64,000 nucleotides of DNA from Candidatus Litorirhabdus singularis (lineage in GTDB: Bacteria > Pseudomonadota > Gammaproteobacteria > Pseudomonadales > Halieaceae): positions 682,001 to 746,000 of the forward strand of contig NZ_SHNN01000001.1 of the NCBI RefSeq assembly GCF_026262625.1, written 5' to 3'. Below the pieces are notes generated by a model. It was given only the letters and a program-made list of their open reading frames with translations, made no database searches and was not told the DNA's origin. The first letter of the stretch is position 1, and each line of letters opens with the position of its first letter. Shown here in pieces: positions 55,322 through 63,250 of this stretch. Made by a program: the position numbers and the translations under genes.

Positions 55322-56050
55322 CTAGAACGGACAAATACACTGACCGTGGATAATTTCTCCACTGGTGGGGTGCTTAAAATATAAGTCACTAGCGTGCAGT
55401 TGCAGGCGCGCTGACATTTTCTCACTATAATCATTTTTGTAAAGATCACATCCAAGGATAGGGTGACCCATAGTCTGGCTATGAATACGTAGCTGGTGTG
55501 TACGCCCCGTGAGAGGCGTAAATTCAACCAAGCTCCGGCGCGGGCTCTCCAGTCGGCGCAATACAGTGTACTCAGTGATGGCTGCCTTGCCGGTTACGTT
55601 ACAAATTTTTACCCTGGGAAAAAGATCTGCGTCTTTTGCTATGGCTGCGCTAACCCGGCCCCGCTCGTCGGCAAGCCAGCCGCAAAGAATCGCCCTATAA
55701 CGTTTTTTGACGGTACGCGCCTGAAACTGCCTGTTCAGATGTTGCGAAGACGCAGCATTCAGGCCGACCACCATAATACCTGATGTCCCAAAATCTAATC
55801 GATGTGGTAGCTTTGCCTCCGAAAAAGCCGCGGTGACCCCCTTCTGGCCGTTTACCAAACGGTGGTGCACCGAATCCCGGTTCAGCGGGTTTTTGCCCGA
55901 CAAACTAAGCAGGCCGCTGGGTTTATTGATCAGTAAGATGTCGTCGTCCTGATACAAAATCTCGACAAGATCATCACACGCTGGTGCCACGAAGGCGTCA
56001 ACTATGCTTGATTTGGTCGAGCGGGCGCTATGTCCGGTCAAATCACTCAT
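55322..56050 (-). CDS. RluA-family pseudouridine synthase
   Basis: 242 aa. Catalytic Asp in LPHRLDFGTSGIMVVGLN; ILLINKPSGLLSLSGK and PLTGRTHQLRIHSQTMGHPI are RluA-family blocks. It lacks an S4 domain. Short RluA-like enzymes of this kind modify tRNA or 23S rRNA; the target is uncertain. The second pseudouridine synthase in the right-hand block. 11 bp downstream of the 89-aa gene, so probably co-transcribed with the phytanoyl-CoA dioxygenase-like gene. Confidence 0.88.
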   Translation of the reverse strand: MSDLTGHSARSTKSSIVDAFVAPACDDLVEILYQDDDILLINKPSGLLSLSGKNPLNRDSVHHRLVNGQKGVTAAFSEAKLPHRLDFGTSGIMVVGLNAASSQHLNRQFQARTVKKRYRAILCGWLADERGRVSAAIAKDADLFPRVKICNVTGKAAITEYTVLRRLESPRRSLVEFTPLTGRTHQLRIHSQTMGHPILGCDLYKNDYSEKMSARLQLHASDLYFKHPTSGEIIHGQCICPF

Positions 56051-56061
56051 TGCTCGTTACT

Positions 56062-56331
56062 CTAGATGTCTATCCGCCGCTCGAAGATGAATTCATTAAC
56101 GAGATATGAAACCTCATGCTCCGTACCGGGATGAAGTGCTAGCGGCGAAGGCGATTGCATAAGGAACCAGCCATCCTGCAACGCGGCTAATCCACTTACA
56201 TAGGGAGGCTCTTCGTCTGGAAGCTGCGGACCATCGCCATCGGTGCCATCGTGAAAGGCCCAACCAATAGTTTCTGTGTCCAGAGCACCTTCAGCAAGCC
56301 AGAGATACAGAACTTGTTGTCGCTTTGTCAC
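56062..56331 (-). CDS. Small conserved-looking cytosolic protein, function unknown
   Basis: 89 aa, acidic, with two tryptophans in LWLAEGALDTETIGWAFHDG and GLAALQDGWFLMQSP. It overlaps the stop of the dioxygenase gene by one base (ATGA coupling), suggesting a joint function. The family is not recognised. Confidence 0.65.
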   Translation of the reverse strand: MTKRQQVLYLWLAEGALDTETIGWAFHDGTDGDGPQLPDEEPPYVSGLAALQDGWFLMQSPSPLALHPGTEHEVSYLVNEFIFERRIDI

Positions 56332-57248
56332 TAGCTAGACTCCTCTATAAGGCGCACACGCTGCTCGATCCGCGTATGGTAATAGTCAACGTCAAAACCG
56401 GGGTCGTTGCTCAAGTAGCGCCAGACTAGCGCGCGCTGCATCTGTTCGTAGCGCGCCTCATGCCCCTTTTGCCAAGGCTGCAGCGAGCGCAGAATCTGAG
56501 CAACGCTGTCATGGCGCATTCTTGCGAAGGTGTGGTCACTGGAGTCATTGTGGATATCATCGAAATCTTCCATATTCCACTGTCTGACCTGCGAGACACG
56601 CGGGTTGAGTCGAATTTTGTACATCCAGCGATCAACATCGCTGGGGTTAGGTTGACCGGCGTGCCATAGACCATGATGAAAAACCATCAAGGTACCCGCC
56701 TCTCCGCTGAACTGCTGCTCTCCCAGCAAGTGTTGATAGCGGCCCACGCCCTCGGCCCTCGTACGACGCAAATGGGTAGCTGGCACGAAGCGTGTGCCGC
56801 CAGCGCCGGGCGCAACGTCCTGGGGAAAATAAAATAACTGAATGTCGAAGCTTGGGTCGGCACTGTCCACCACAGCGTCAACATGCAGGTGCTGTTTATA
56901 TTCACTGCCGGCCTGCAGCCGGTGTACAAAGTCATGGTCAAACAGCGGGTTGGGCCCAACCAGTGATTCGACAATACCTAGCACCTCCGGCAGATTCAGC
57001 AATTGCCCGAGAAAGGACTGCGGCGGGTAGCACTCGGATAAAGGCGTCAGGCTTGCAGGTAGTTGGAGTCCACCAGCCTCTGGAGGTTGTCCAACAATCT
57101 GCAGAATCTTATTCGACTCAAGCAGCGAAAATTCCCTGATGATGTTCTGGTTAATCTCGCTCGGAATCAATTTATCAAAACGCAGGTAACCGTCGGCGAC
57201 GAAACGAGCCATCTCCTGCGTTGTTAATTTGTGGTTGGATACTGGCAT
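56331..57248 (-). CDS. Phytanoyl-CoA dioxygenase (PhyH) family Fe(II)/2-oxoglutarate enzyme
   Basis: 305 aa. Iron ligands His and Asp in KQHLHVDAVVDSAD and the distal His in VFHHGLWHAGQPN. The start segment TTQEMARFVADGYLRFDKLI is typical of PhyH proteins. Many members act on small metabolites rather than phytanoyl-CoA. First gene of the unit PhyH-89 aa protein-RluA-type synthase. Confidence 0.88.
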   Translation of the reverse strand: MPVSNHKLTTQEMARFVADGYLRFDKLIPSEINQNIIREFSLLESNKILQIVGQPPEAGGLQLPASLTPLSECYPPQSFLGQLLNLPEVLGIVESLVGPNPLFDHDFVHRLQAGSEYKQHLHVDAVVDSADPSFDIQLFYFPQDVAPGAGGTRFVPATHLRRTRAEGVGRYQHLLGEQQFSGEAGTLMVFHHGLWHAGQPNPSDVDRWMYKIRLNPRVSQVRQWNMEDFDDIHNDSSDHTFARMRHDSVAQILRSLQPWQKGHEARYEQMQRALVWRYLSNDPGFDVDYYHTRIEQRVRLIEESS

Positions 57249-57584
57249 AGCATTGGCCTTTACCTATTTTTCAATTTGCTATCGATCTGCAGGATGATTG
57301 GCACCATCGCAGGTTGGAATATACAGTATTGTTAGTAGGTTTATGCTCTCCAAGCACGCTACGTTGAAACCATATTGCGCCGGTTTCGACCTGCGTGGAT
57401 GGTGAGTATAAACGCCACAATGGCAGCAATTGCCATTGTGTACTCACGGAATTTATAGAGCGCTTCAAGTGGGCGTCTGGATAGAAAGTTTCGCTACCCT
57501 AAAGTCGCTGTGTTGGCATTCGCCAGAATTTTTGATAGACAGCGGCGTACTGCCGCTTCGCATAGTCCTGTAGATTCCCTATCT
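57249..57584. other. Gene-free interval with two strong hairpins
   Basis: No gene seen. It contains a large inverted repeat at 57402-57447 and a short hairpin AGCGGC-GTACT-GCCGCT at about 57541-57557, just after the methyltransferase stop on the minus strand but without a T-run. Confidence 0.5.
57402..57447. repeat. Long imperfect inverted repeat
   Basis: Outer arms GTGAGTA/TACTCAC and inner arms CACAATGGCA/TGCCATTGTG around a 5-base loop (GCAAT), with a 7-base bulge (TAAACGC) on the left side. Total stem 17 bp. Confidence 0.8.
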
Positions 57585-58211
57585 TTAAGTTTTACGCGCA
57601 ATCATGAAAACATCGATATCTTTCAGTCCGTGATGCCACTGACTCTCAATGGTAAAACCAGCATTTTTAACCTCGCTCGCCAACTCGGATTCCGTCAGCA
57701 CAAAGACGTCAGGCATAAGACCGAGAGCTTTTCCTAGTGGTAACAACAGGGTAATAAAGCGTAGGTAAGAACTGCCCAGGCAGCCTGTGCTGCTAACAAA
57801 AATACCCCCAGGCTTAAGAATTCTCGCCACCTCAGTGAGCACCGAGTGCCTGTCTGGCAATAAATGAATAACATTTAGACCCAGAACAGCATCCAAACTG
57901 GCAGTCTCTGCGTTGAAATCAGTTAAAGTTCCACGAGTGAATGTAATGTTATCAACATTTGACTCGCGGGCTCTTTGGCGACCAATCTCAAGCATATTCT
58001 CAGAGATATCTATCGCATCAATGTGAAGTACTTCTGGCGCGTGATGAACTGCTGTGGAACCTGTTCCGCAACCAAATTCCAAAACTCGCATGTCTGGAGC
58101 GAAATGTTTTTGTGTTTCTGTGAGTTTCCTCTGATAAGTTTCCTCATCGGAAACCGGGCTCGCGGCATACCCTTGCGCCTTTTTGTCCCAAAACTTGTCG
58201 GATTCACTCAT
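57585..58211 (-). CDS. Class I SAM-dependent methyltransferase
   Basis: 208 aa. Motif I RVLEFGCGTGSTAVHHA, post-I DAIDISENMLEIG, IV LDAVLGLNVIHLLPD, VI ILKPGGIFVSSTG. Common UbiE/Methyltransf_11 type; substrate unknown. It is a monocistronic-looking gene at the edge of the cassette region; no attC is seen on either side. Confidence 0.85.
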   Translation of the reverse strand: MSESDKFWDKKAQGYAASPVSDEETYQRKLTETQKHFAPDMRVLEFGCGTGSTAVHHAPEVLHIDAIDISENMLEIGRQRARESNVDNITFTRGTLTDFNAETASLDAVLGLNVIHLLPDRHSVLTEVARILKPGGIFVSSTGCLGSSYLRFITLLLPLGKALGLMPDVFVLTESELASEVKNAGFTIESQWHHGLKDIDVFMIARKT

Positions 58212-58302
58212 ATCAACCTCTATTGGTATCTACTGTATTGTAGATTGCGGTGTCACAGGATTATCACTCATAGCACAAGGCCGAGCGCGACAATGGCCGC
58301 AG

Positions 58303-58632
58303 CTAATGGGCAATAATGTCGTCGGTACAAATGATATTGGCGTTGAGCACCTGCATTGCCGCCAAAGCGTTTTCGTGCAAGCTTGCATCTAACGTAGCAC
58401 ACGCATCATCAACTACGAACACTGTATATCCCAGGTCAAGCGCTACCCTTGCTGTATTCTCAACGCAAGCATGGGTGAGGACACCAACGATGACAACTTG
58501 CTCTACTCCCTTTTCGAGCAGAAACCCATCGAGTGGGGTGTTGATAAACGCGCCACTTCTGGATTTTTGTAGGAGTAACTCGTCTTTCTGTGGCTTGAAG
58601 GCAATAGTTAAAGACGCGGCGCGGTAATCTGT
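58303..58632 (-). pseudogene. 5'-truncated isochorismatase-like cysteine hydrolase
   Basis: About 109 residues in one open frame ending TAG at 58303: QKSRSGAFINTPLDGFL, then VVIVGVLTHACVENTARVAL with the family's catalytic Cys, and YTVFVVDDACATLDA. The N-terminal half with the catalytic Asp is missing and no standard start codon precedes the homologous part. An attC-like core (GTTATAG) lies at 58649-58655, just upstream of the truncation. Confidence 0.65.
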
Positions 58633-58758
58633 GTGAGTTCTGCGTCTTGTTATAGCTAGGATGGATATATTGCATAGCCACCTTTTAGCCCGCCTTGCAA
58701 AATATTATCCCCACAGAACAATGAGAATACGTTGCCTTGCTATATGGCTGATACACGA

Positions 58759-58950
58759 CTATTTCCTACCCTCTGCCAATGAAGATACCAGCTCACTTGC
58801 GCTTGTCTCATAACTTCCCGGCACTAGACCGTGCACAAATGCCATTAACGCCGCTTTGAGGCAACGAAGGCTGTAGTTGAAAGCCACGGATTGATGCTCA
58901 AAATAGTCTTCGCCGACTTCTTCCAGATGCGATTTACTTGATTCGAACAT
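58759..58950 (-). CDS. DUF6356-like small protein
   Basis: 63 aa: SKSHLEEVGEDYFEHQSVAF, then SLRCLKAALMAFVHGLVPG and S-A-S-E. The pattern SK-HL-EVG-Y--H is that of the DUF6356 family of short, possibly membrane-associated proteins. GGAG lies seven bases before the ATG, which sits inside the preceding gene (17-bp overlap), making a two-gene cassette. Confidence 0.65.
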   Translation of the reverse strand: MFESSKSHLEEVGEDYFEHQSVAFNYSLRCLKAALMAFVHGLVPGSYETSASELVSSLAEGRK

Positions 58951-59233
58951 TTTTTATCTCCGGAAGTGCTTTGATTCTTTCCAAAGCACGCTTTAGGCGT
59001 GATAACTCGTTTGCTTCTCCGTGCTCCATATCTACCACAATAGTAACCTTGTCACTTAGCGTCTCCCGCGGAATCTCTTCGTACGCGTCCCATTGCTTTA
59101 GCTCTATTTGTCCTACCTGCCCAAATTCTTTTAGTGTTTCAATAATAGCCGCAATAGTTGATTGCGCTTCCGGGCTTTCTGAGGATACATCGCTCGCGAA
59201 AACCGCAAAGTCGGTGAATCCTTTTGTCAGCAA
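58934..59233 (-). CDS. Cassette protein of unknown function
   Basis: 99 aa from TTG 59233; alternating beta and helix (FAVFASDVSS, KVTIVVDMEHGEANELSRLK, RALERIKALPEIKNVRIK). The C-terminal third looks like an ACT- or NapD-like ferredoxin fold but no family is recognised. It overlaps the DUF6356-like gene by 17 bp. Confidence 0.5.
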   Translation of the reverse strand: MLTKGFTDFAVFASDVSSESPEAQSTIAAIIETLKEFGQVGQIELKQWDAYEEIPRETLSDKVTIVVDMEHGEANELSRLKRALERIKALPEIKNVRIK

Positions 59234-59264
59234 GGAAATTATCCCAGTAGCCTTTTATAACTCC

Positions 59265-59342
59265 TCAGGCAACCGTTCCCAGGATCACCAGGAGACCAGT
59301 AATCAATAGCACTCCGACTTGAGTATTCTTTGCCTCACTCAT
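59265..59342 (-). CDS. 25-aa single-helix membrane peptide
   Basis: ATG 59342 to TGA 59265: a polar start (MSEAKNTQ) followed by a 16-residue hydrophobic helix (VGVLLITGLLVILGTV). GAGG is close to the ATG and AGGAG lies further up. It is the first frame of the cassette that also holds the 99-aa and DUF6356-like genes. Short one-helix proteins of this kind are common as regulators of membrane proteins or toxins. Confidence 0.5.
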   Translation of the reverse strand: MSEAKNTQVGVLLITGLLVILGTVA

Positions 59343-59379
59343 CGCCTCTTCACTCCTATGATCTGCAAACGGATGCTGC

Positions 59380-59437
59380 TGAAGCCAGCGTTATAGGCGC
59401 GAGCTTGCGAGCGGCCCTATTAACGCTCTTGTTATGC
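59380..59437 (-). other. attC-like site (after the 143-aa membrane gene)
   Basis: Core GTTATGC at 59431-59437 contains the stop codon of the gene; inner arms GCGTTA/TAACGC are visible. The other outer core is not clear. Confidence 0.5.
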
Positions 59438-59863
59438 GCGTCCCCACCTACACAATCCCCAACCTGCACACAAAGCCAGAGTCGCTACACCGAAGGTAAA
59501 CACATTCAAGTCCAGCCCTATAATGGTATGGCCAATACCTCCTTCATGATCCGATAGCGCACCGCCATACAACCCGATAGTTAAGCCACTTAGAAAAAAG
59601 GAACCGTAAACAATGGCGCCAAGTACTCCCGCGAGGTTTTCACTAAATTGAGAATCTACCTTACGAAACCAAAGTAGATAGAGGGCTAGCAGGCCGACAC
59701 TAGAAGCAAGCCCCAAAAGCCAAACCGTATGCACTCGTGCATGGGGCATCCATCCAGGGTGAAAAACATGGGTATCGGTAGCAAGATCAGCTAGAGGTGG
59801 GATGAACGTGAAAACCGCTATTGCCAGTGTCATCAATATTTTTCCGAGCGTGTTCACACTCAT
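59432..59863 (-). CDS. Four-helix membrane protein (DUF6640-like)
   Basis: 143 aa, four membrane helices. HPGWMPHARVHTVWLL, with the conserved Pro-His-Ala-Arg-x-His between helices 1 and 2, resembles small membrane proteins annotated DUF6640. Function unknown. Its TAA lies in the attC core to the left; an attC site also precedes it on the right, so this is one complete cassette. Confidence 0.6.
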   Translation of the reverse strand: MSVNTLGKILMTLAIAVFTFIPPLADLATDTHVFHPGWMPHARVHTVWLLGLASSVGLLALYLLWFRKVDSQFSENLAGVLGAIVYGSFFLSGLTIGLYGGALSDHEGGIGHTIIGLDLNVFTFGVATLALCAGWGLCRWGRA

Positions 59864-59893
59864 AGTCTCACCTCTTCAGCCGGCACACATCAA

Positions 59894-59959
59894 ACCTAAA
59901 GCAGCAGCGCGCTAACGCGTCCAGCCGCGGGGTGGCATTGCTGCCTTGACCTGTTATGC
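59894..59959 (-). other. attC-like site with damaged inner core
   Basis: GTTATGC at 59953-59959 and ACCTAAA at 59894-59900; the centre (CGCGCTAACGCGTCCAGC) is nearly the same as in the site at 62109-62183. The expected AAC/GTT is AAA/TTT at the left end, which removes the recombination G. Confidence 0.65.
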
Positions 59960-59983
59960 AATTTTGGATGGGGCGAGTAATTC

Positions 59984-60345
59984 TCATAGAATTTCACCCG
60001 TTGCGAGCCACTGGGCACGTTCACTACTGAGCTCTTTTATAGCAAGAGGCTCATACTTAGAAGCCTCCTCTGCGCTTAGGACATTAGGCCAACGACCGTT
60101 CGTTCCTCTATGAATGAAAGTTTTTGCACCTCCCTCCCAAAACGGCCACCAGGGATGACCATTTTTATCGAGCCAGTTATGGTAGTTATGACTTATCGAT
60201 GATGGTGACATTTTCGCCACTTCCACTCCTTCATCGCCATTGAACAATAGCTGAGAAATCATCTGCTGCAACCAGGCTGTACCCGATTTGGCATAAGTTG
60301 AAACGACAATATCGTCGTCTCAAAATTTTGGTCGTTCCAGATTGT
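59984..60345 (-). pseudogene. Internally deleted and frameshifted sulfotransferase
   Basis: Minus-strand text reads FDSTIWNDQNFE in one frame, then shifts to DDDIVVSTYAKSGTAWLQQM (PAPS loop) and jumps from VAKMSPSS to NYHNWLDKNGHPWWPFWE and the C-terminal NGRWPNVLSAEE. An intact enzyme would be about 250-300 aa; most of the centre is missing and the N-terminus is out of frame. The 95-aa open frame at 59984-60271 is its remainder. Confidence 0.6.
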
Positions 60346-60364
60346 GGAATCAAAATGATGATTT

Positions 60365-60416
60365 TGAAACTCTCGGAGTGTGACTGGCGCGCGCAGTGTG
60401 CTTGGCCTTGTTATGT
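60365..60416 (-). other. Degenerate attC-like site (after the 60411 gene)
   Basis: GTTATGT at 60410-60416 overlaps the stop of the GNAT gene; the hairpin centre GGCGCGCGCAGTGTGC is present but the left outer core is not recognisable. Confidence 0.4.
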
Positions 60417-60911
60417 TTTTTTGCACAGCATCACTGTGTTTCGTGATCCTGACGACCTCTTCTTAGGATCGTGGAAAGTGTCAACTATCTCAAATCCCGC
60501 TTTTCGCATCATCCCGGCTGAGGCCACATTGTCTTCATGCCGCTCAATGTAAACAGAATCACACCCATCTCTGCTTGCCAGAGATACTGCTTCCAACAAA
60601 AGATCGCACCCTAAACCTTTGCCGCTGTGTCTGGCGCTTACGACAACATCGTTGATGTATGCAGTTTGCGCCAGCAACGAGTATTTCTCCACCTTACCAG
60701 AACAAGCTCCTCGAAAAATGAGCACCGAAAAGCCCACTATGCGATCACCCTCTGCAAGAACAGCAATGGCTTTCTCCTCCTTGATTAGACTGAACTGGTG
60801 ATCAATGCTCTCGTGCGTCAGGTAATTCCATTCGTTGGGGCCTTCTTCCAATAAGAGTGCCCGCATATCTTTGAAATCAACGTCGTTCAGTTTTCTCGAG
60901 TGTACCTTCAA
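60411..60911 (-). CDS. GNAT-family N-acetyltransferase (cassette)
   Basis: About 166 aa. YINDVVVSARHSGKGLGCDLL is the acetyl-CoA loop (motif A), ERHEDNVASAGMMRKAGFEIV motif B. Homology starts with LKVHSRKL, so TTG 60911 is chosen; a GTG at 60956 inside the preceding stop would add 15 residues encoded by the attC remnant. Substrate unknown; may be amino acid or peptide N-terminus. Confidence 0.8.
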   Translation of the reverse strand: MKVHSRKLNDVDFKDMRALLLEEGPNEWNYLTHESIDHQFSLIKEEKAIAVLAEGDRIVGFSVLIFRGACSGKVEKYSLLAQTAYINDVVVSARHSGKGLGCDLLLEAVSLASRDGCDSVYIERHEDNVASAGMMRKAGFEIVDTFHDPKKRSSGSRNTVMLCKKT

Positions 60912-60948
60912 TCTCCTCGCACCCTGCACACAGCTCGCCTTGTTATGT
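60912..60948 (-). other. Short attC remnant (after the 60953 gene)
   Basis: GTTATGT at 60942-60948 plus inverted CTCGC/GCGAG; too short for a full attC and without second core. Confidence 0.35.
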
Positions 60949-60952
60949 TCAG

Positions 60953-61537
60953 TCACTCTGCCAACAAGCCTGCGTTCATTCGAACCAGCCCTGCTGAAGT
61001 CGATATCTGTTGCATGAACATTTCTATCTCAGCGTCACTGCCTGGATCAAAAGACAAAATCCCAGCTTTTGGAGAGGATGGCATTCGGATCTCGCTGGTA
61101 AAGATATAAGCGGTCTTACCTTCAACCAAAACGCTCATGTCTGTAAACGCGCCATAAGGTTTGCCCACTATTTGCGCACACATGACGCGACCAACGTACG
61201 CGTTACCACCCGAATCCAACGGAAACTTCTCAGGGCCGTTGTAAAGCACATCCGTGCAAGCGGACCTAGCTATTCTGAAAATAGACTTAATGTACTTCTT
61301 GGAGGATTGTTTTTTGGGAAGCTCGAGTTTCTGCTTTACAAGAAGCCATTTCGCACTTTCGATGTCTTCACCCTCACGCACCCACTCCTTTAAGTAGTTT
61401 TCTGCATCATATTGATGCGTGACTAGCTGCCAGTCGTATTCTGAAGGTAAAGACACTGACTCACTTTCTGAGTCTTGCGCATTAGCTTGTGCCACTACAA
61501 AAATAAACAAAGCAATCAGTGCTCCGAATTTACGCAT
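60953..61537 (-). CDS. Secreted protein of unknown function (cassette)
   Basis: 194 aa with a clear signal peptide (cut after ANA, residue 20). Two cysteines (ARSACTDVLY and GRVMCAQIVG). The segment DMSVLVEGKTAYIFTSEIRM suggests a beta domain. No family recognised. Cassette gene next to a degenerate attC at 61552-61611 on its 5' side. Confidence 0.65.
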   Translation of the reverse strand: MRKFGALIALFIFVVAQANAQDSESESVSLPSEYDWQLVTHQYDAENYLKEWVREGEDIESAKWLLVKQKLELPKKQSSKKYIKSIFRIARSACTDVLYNGPEKFPLDSGGNAYVGRVMCAQIVGKPYGAFTDMSVLVEGKTAYIFTSEIRMPSSPKAGILSFDPGSDAEIEMFMQQISTSAGLVRMNAGLLAE

Positions 61538-61551
61538 TACTTCACTCCTGT

Positions 61552-61611
61552 CTATTACGTTCAGCGCAAAGGAGCATATTTATGCGCTTCCTGTCACGCC
61601 GCTTGTTAGGC
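61552..61611 (-). other. attC-like site (after the 61606 gene)
   Basis: GTTAGGC at 61605-61611 contains the stop of the gene; the left end CTATTAC is a weak partner core; 60 bp. Confidence 0.55.
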
Positions 61612-62091
61612 ATCACCTACGAGGCCAACGTCATCAGCCGAGATCATCGACTGCACCAGAATGTTAAATCGGGGACTGAAGTGGTTTCGACTTGCTTTCC
61701 AGTGCTCCAACAGTCCTTGATCTGCACCAATAACCATCGTGAAATACGCAAGTTGTCCTAGCCAGATTTCTTCATCCAACGCGTCACTTAGAAATTGGAA
61801 ATGAATAAACTGCCATTGCCGTAGTACGTTTACGTAGAAAACCCTGAGTCTGAACTCTTCATTTTCTGTGAGCACTGCGCGTGTTCGACCCTTGATAAGC
61901 AAACCAGAAAAATCTGCATCTCCAGCAATTAACATTTCTATGTCTGCGAAGCTGGTATTGAAATTGCTCGCAGCTTCCAGTTGAGTAGCAACTGTATTCT
62001 GCTTAAGTTCATAAGCAAGAAACACAATGCCCGCAAGCACCCCAATATTTGCGACCAGAATGAGCCACTTATTGACAGTATCAAGCTTCAT
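61606..62091 (-). CDS. Single-helix membrane-anchored protein, function unknown (cassette)
   Basis: 161 aa. N-terminal helix LILVANIGVLAGIVFLAYEL with the typical E-L-x-Q-N ending, then a helical cytosolic domain. Proteins with this anchor and about 160 residues are frequent as unknowns in marine gammaproteobacteria and in cassettes. AGAGGGA lies before the ATG. Stop codon inside the attC core; bounded by attC on both sides. Confidence 0.7.
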   Translation of the reverse strand: MKLDTVNKWLILVANIGVLAGIVFLAYELKQNTVATQLEAASNFNTSFADIEMLIAGDADFSGLLIKGRTRAVLTENEEFRLRVFYVNVLRQWQFIHFQFLSDALDEEIWLGQLAYFTMVIGADQGLLEHWKASRNHFSPRFNILVQSMISADDVGLVGDA

Positions 62092-62108
62092 GCAATTTTC
62101 CCTCTTAA

Positions 62109-62183
62109 ACCTAACGTCTCAAGCAGAGGCGCGCGTTAGCGCGTCCAGCGACGAAGTGGCTTTGCTGCATCGACCTGTTAAGC
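62109..62183 (-). other. attC site (best preserved)
   Basis: 75 bp: ACCTAAC (62109-62115) and GTTAAGC (62177-62183) as outer cores, with GCGCGTTAGCGCG in the centre. It contains the stop of the VOC gene and ends 18 bp before the next start. Confidence 0.8.
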
Positions 62184-62543
62184 ATTGGTCGTATAGAAAC
62201 ATATTTTATTTTTGTCTAAATCTCTTGCGTAAGCCGAATGCATATTAGAGCGTATTCCAGGCTCTCCTTCAGATATACCTCCCAAATCAAGAGTTTTTTT
62301 ATGTAATCGATTAACCTCTTCAATAGAATCGACATGAAAGCCAAGCATAGTGCCATTTCCGTTTGATGCTGGGTTTTCGTCGAACGGCTCTGCTACGGAA
62401 AACATAAAGTCTTCGTTACCCCATAGCGCCATTCGTCCTTCCTCGTTAATTTTATTTAACCCAGACCCATCAAATAATTCATCATAAAACGCCACTGCCT
62501 TCTCTTTATTATTTGTTCCAAATACGAAATAGTTCATTTTCAT
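62178..62543 (-). CDS. VOC-superfamily protein (glyoxalase/bleomycin-resistance fold, cassette)
   Basis: 121 aa. KMNYFVFGTNNKEKAVAFYD at the start and GTMLGFHVDSIEEVNRLHKK, SAYARDLDKNKICFYT in the second half show the paired VOC repeats. It resembles the PhnB/glyoxalase-like proteins common in cassettes; possible metal ligands are weak (no His in the first strand). TAA lies in the attC core. Confidence 0.8.
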   Translation of the reverse strand: MKMNYFVFGTNNKEKAVAFYDELFDGSGLNKINEEGRMALWGNEDFMFSVAEPFDENPASNGNGTMLGFHVDSIEEVNRLHKKTLDLGGISEGEPGIRSNMHSAYARDLDKNKICFYTTNA

Positions 62544-62568
62544 GGTAAATACTCTAGATAACTAGGAG

Positions 62569-62650
62569 GCTTAACGCCGCGGTAAACGGCGGCGCTTTAA
62601 CGACGTCCGTTAGAGGCCGGACCGGAAGAAATTTCAACGCCTTGTTATGC
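62569..62650 (-). other. attC site
   Basis: 82 bp: GCTTAAC (62569-62575) and GTTATGC (62644-62650), with inverted CGCCGCGG/CGGCGGCG-type arms. It contains the stop of the GNAT gene at 62645. Confidence 0.75.
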
Positions 62651-63154
62651 GTCGCCATAGAATGCCTCATGGAAAGAGAATTGACCCTGAGCAACACCAG
62701 ATGATAACTGTTTTAGCATAAAAAACTCAGCTGGCTCATTCGAAGGCGCATTTTCTGGCGCCAACTGAAACCCGAATTTCTTATAGTACGCAGGATTACC
62801 CGTGAGAATGCAGCCGAGCGCGTTCATACTTTTTAGTTGGGCCAGGCCATTTTCGATCAAAGCACGCCCTACGCCTTTGCATTGCCGCTCTGGAATAACA
62901 GATACAGGACCCAACGCAAACCACGGGCATGAGCCATCGCTTGTCGTTGCTGGAGAGAATGCAATGTGGCCAACGACCTCTTCTTCAATGACCGCAATCA
63001 AAGACAGCGTTAGCGCATTCGCGGATCTTAGGCGATCAATGACGTCCTGCTCATCTCCGCCAGCGTAAGGCATGCCACGGAACGCACTGACAGTAATTGA
63101 ACGAATAGAGTCGCAGTCAGCCGCACATTCTTTACGTATAAGCAGTTCAATCAT
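62645..63154 (-). CDS. GNAT-family N-acetyltransferase (cassette)
   Basis: 169 aa. Acetyl-CoA loop VIPERQCKGVGRALIENGL; GHIAFSPATTSDGSCPWFAL and NPAYYKKFGFQLAPEN match the YhbS-like acetyltransferases, which acetylate small molecules or tRNA. Complete cassette with attC on both sides. Confidence 0.9.
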   Translation of the reverse strand: MIELLIRKECAADCDSIRSITVSAFRGMPYAGGDEQDVIDRLRSANALTLSLIAVIEEEVVGHIAFSPATTSDGSCPWFALGPVSVIPERQCKGVGRALIENGLAQLKSMNALGCILTGNPAYYKKFGFQLAPENAPSNEPAEFFMLKQLSSGVAQGQFSFHEAFYGDA

Positions 63155-63159
63155 CGCTA

Positions 63160-63250
63160 CTCATGACTCCGCGGTAAAAGGCCAGCCGTGCAGTGGCGAG
63201 TCCAACGGAACGTTGAAGGCGTGGCGCGATTTTTCATCGCCTTGTTACTC
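63160..63250 (-). other. attC-like site
   Basis: GTTACTC at 63244-63250 overlaps the stop of the GFA gene; the left core is CTCATGAC, then CCGCGGTAAAAGGCC, close to the site at 62569. About 90 bp. Confidence 0.6.

Noticed and set aside
58316-58627. 103-aa plus-strand frame
   Set aside because: Lies antisense to the isochorismatase-like remnant, whose minus-strand frame has clear family motifs.
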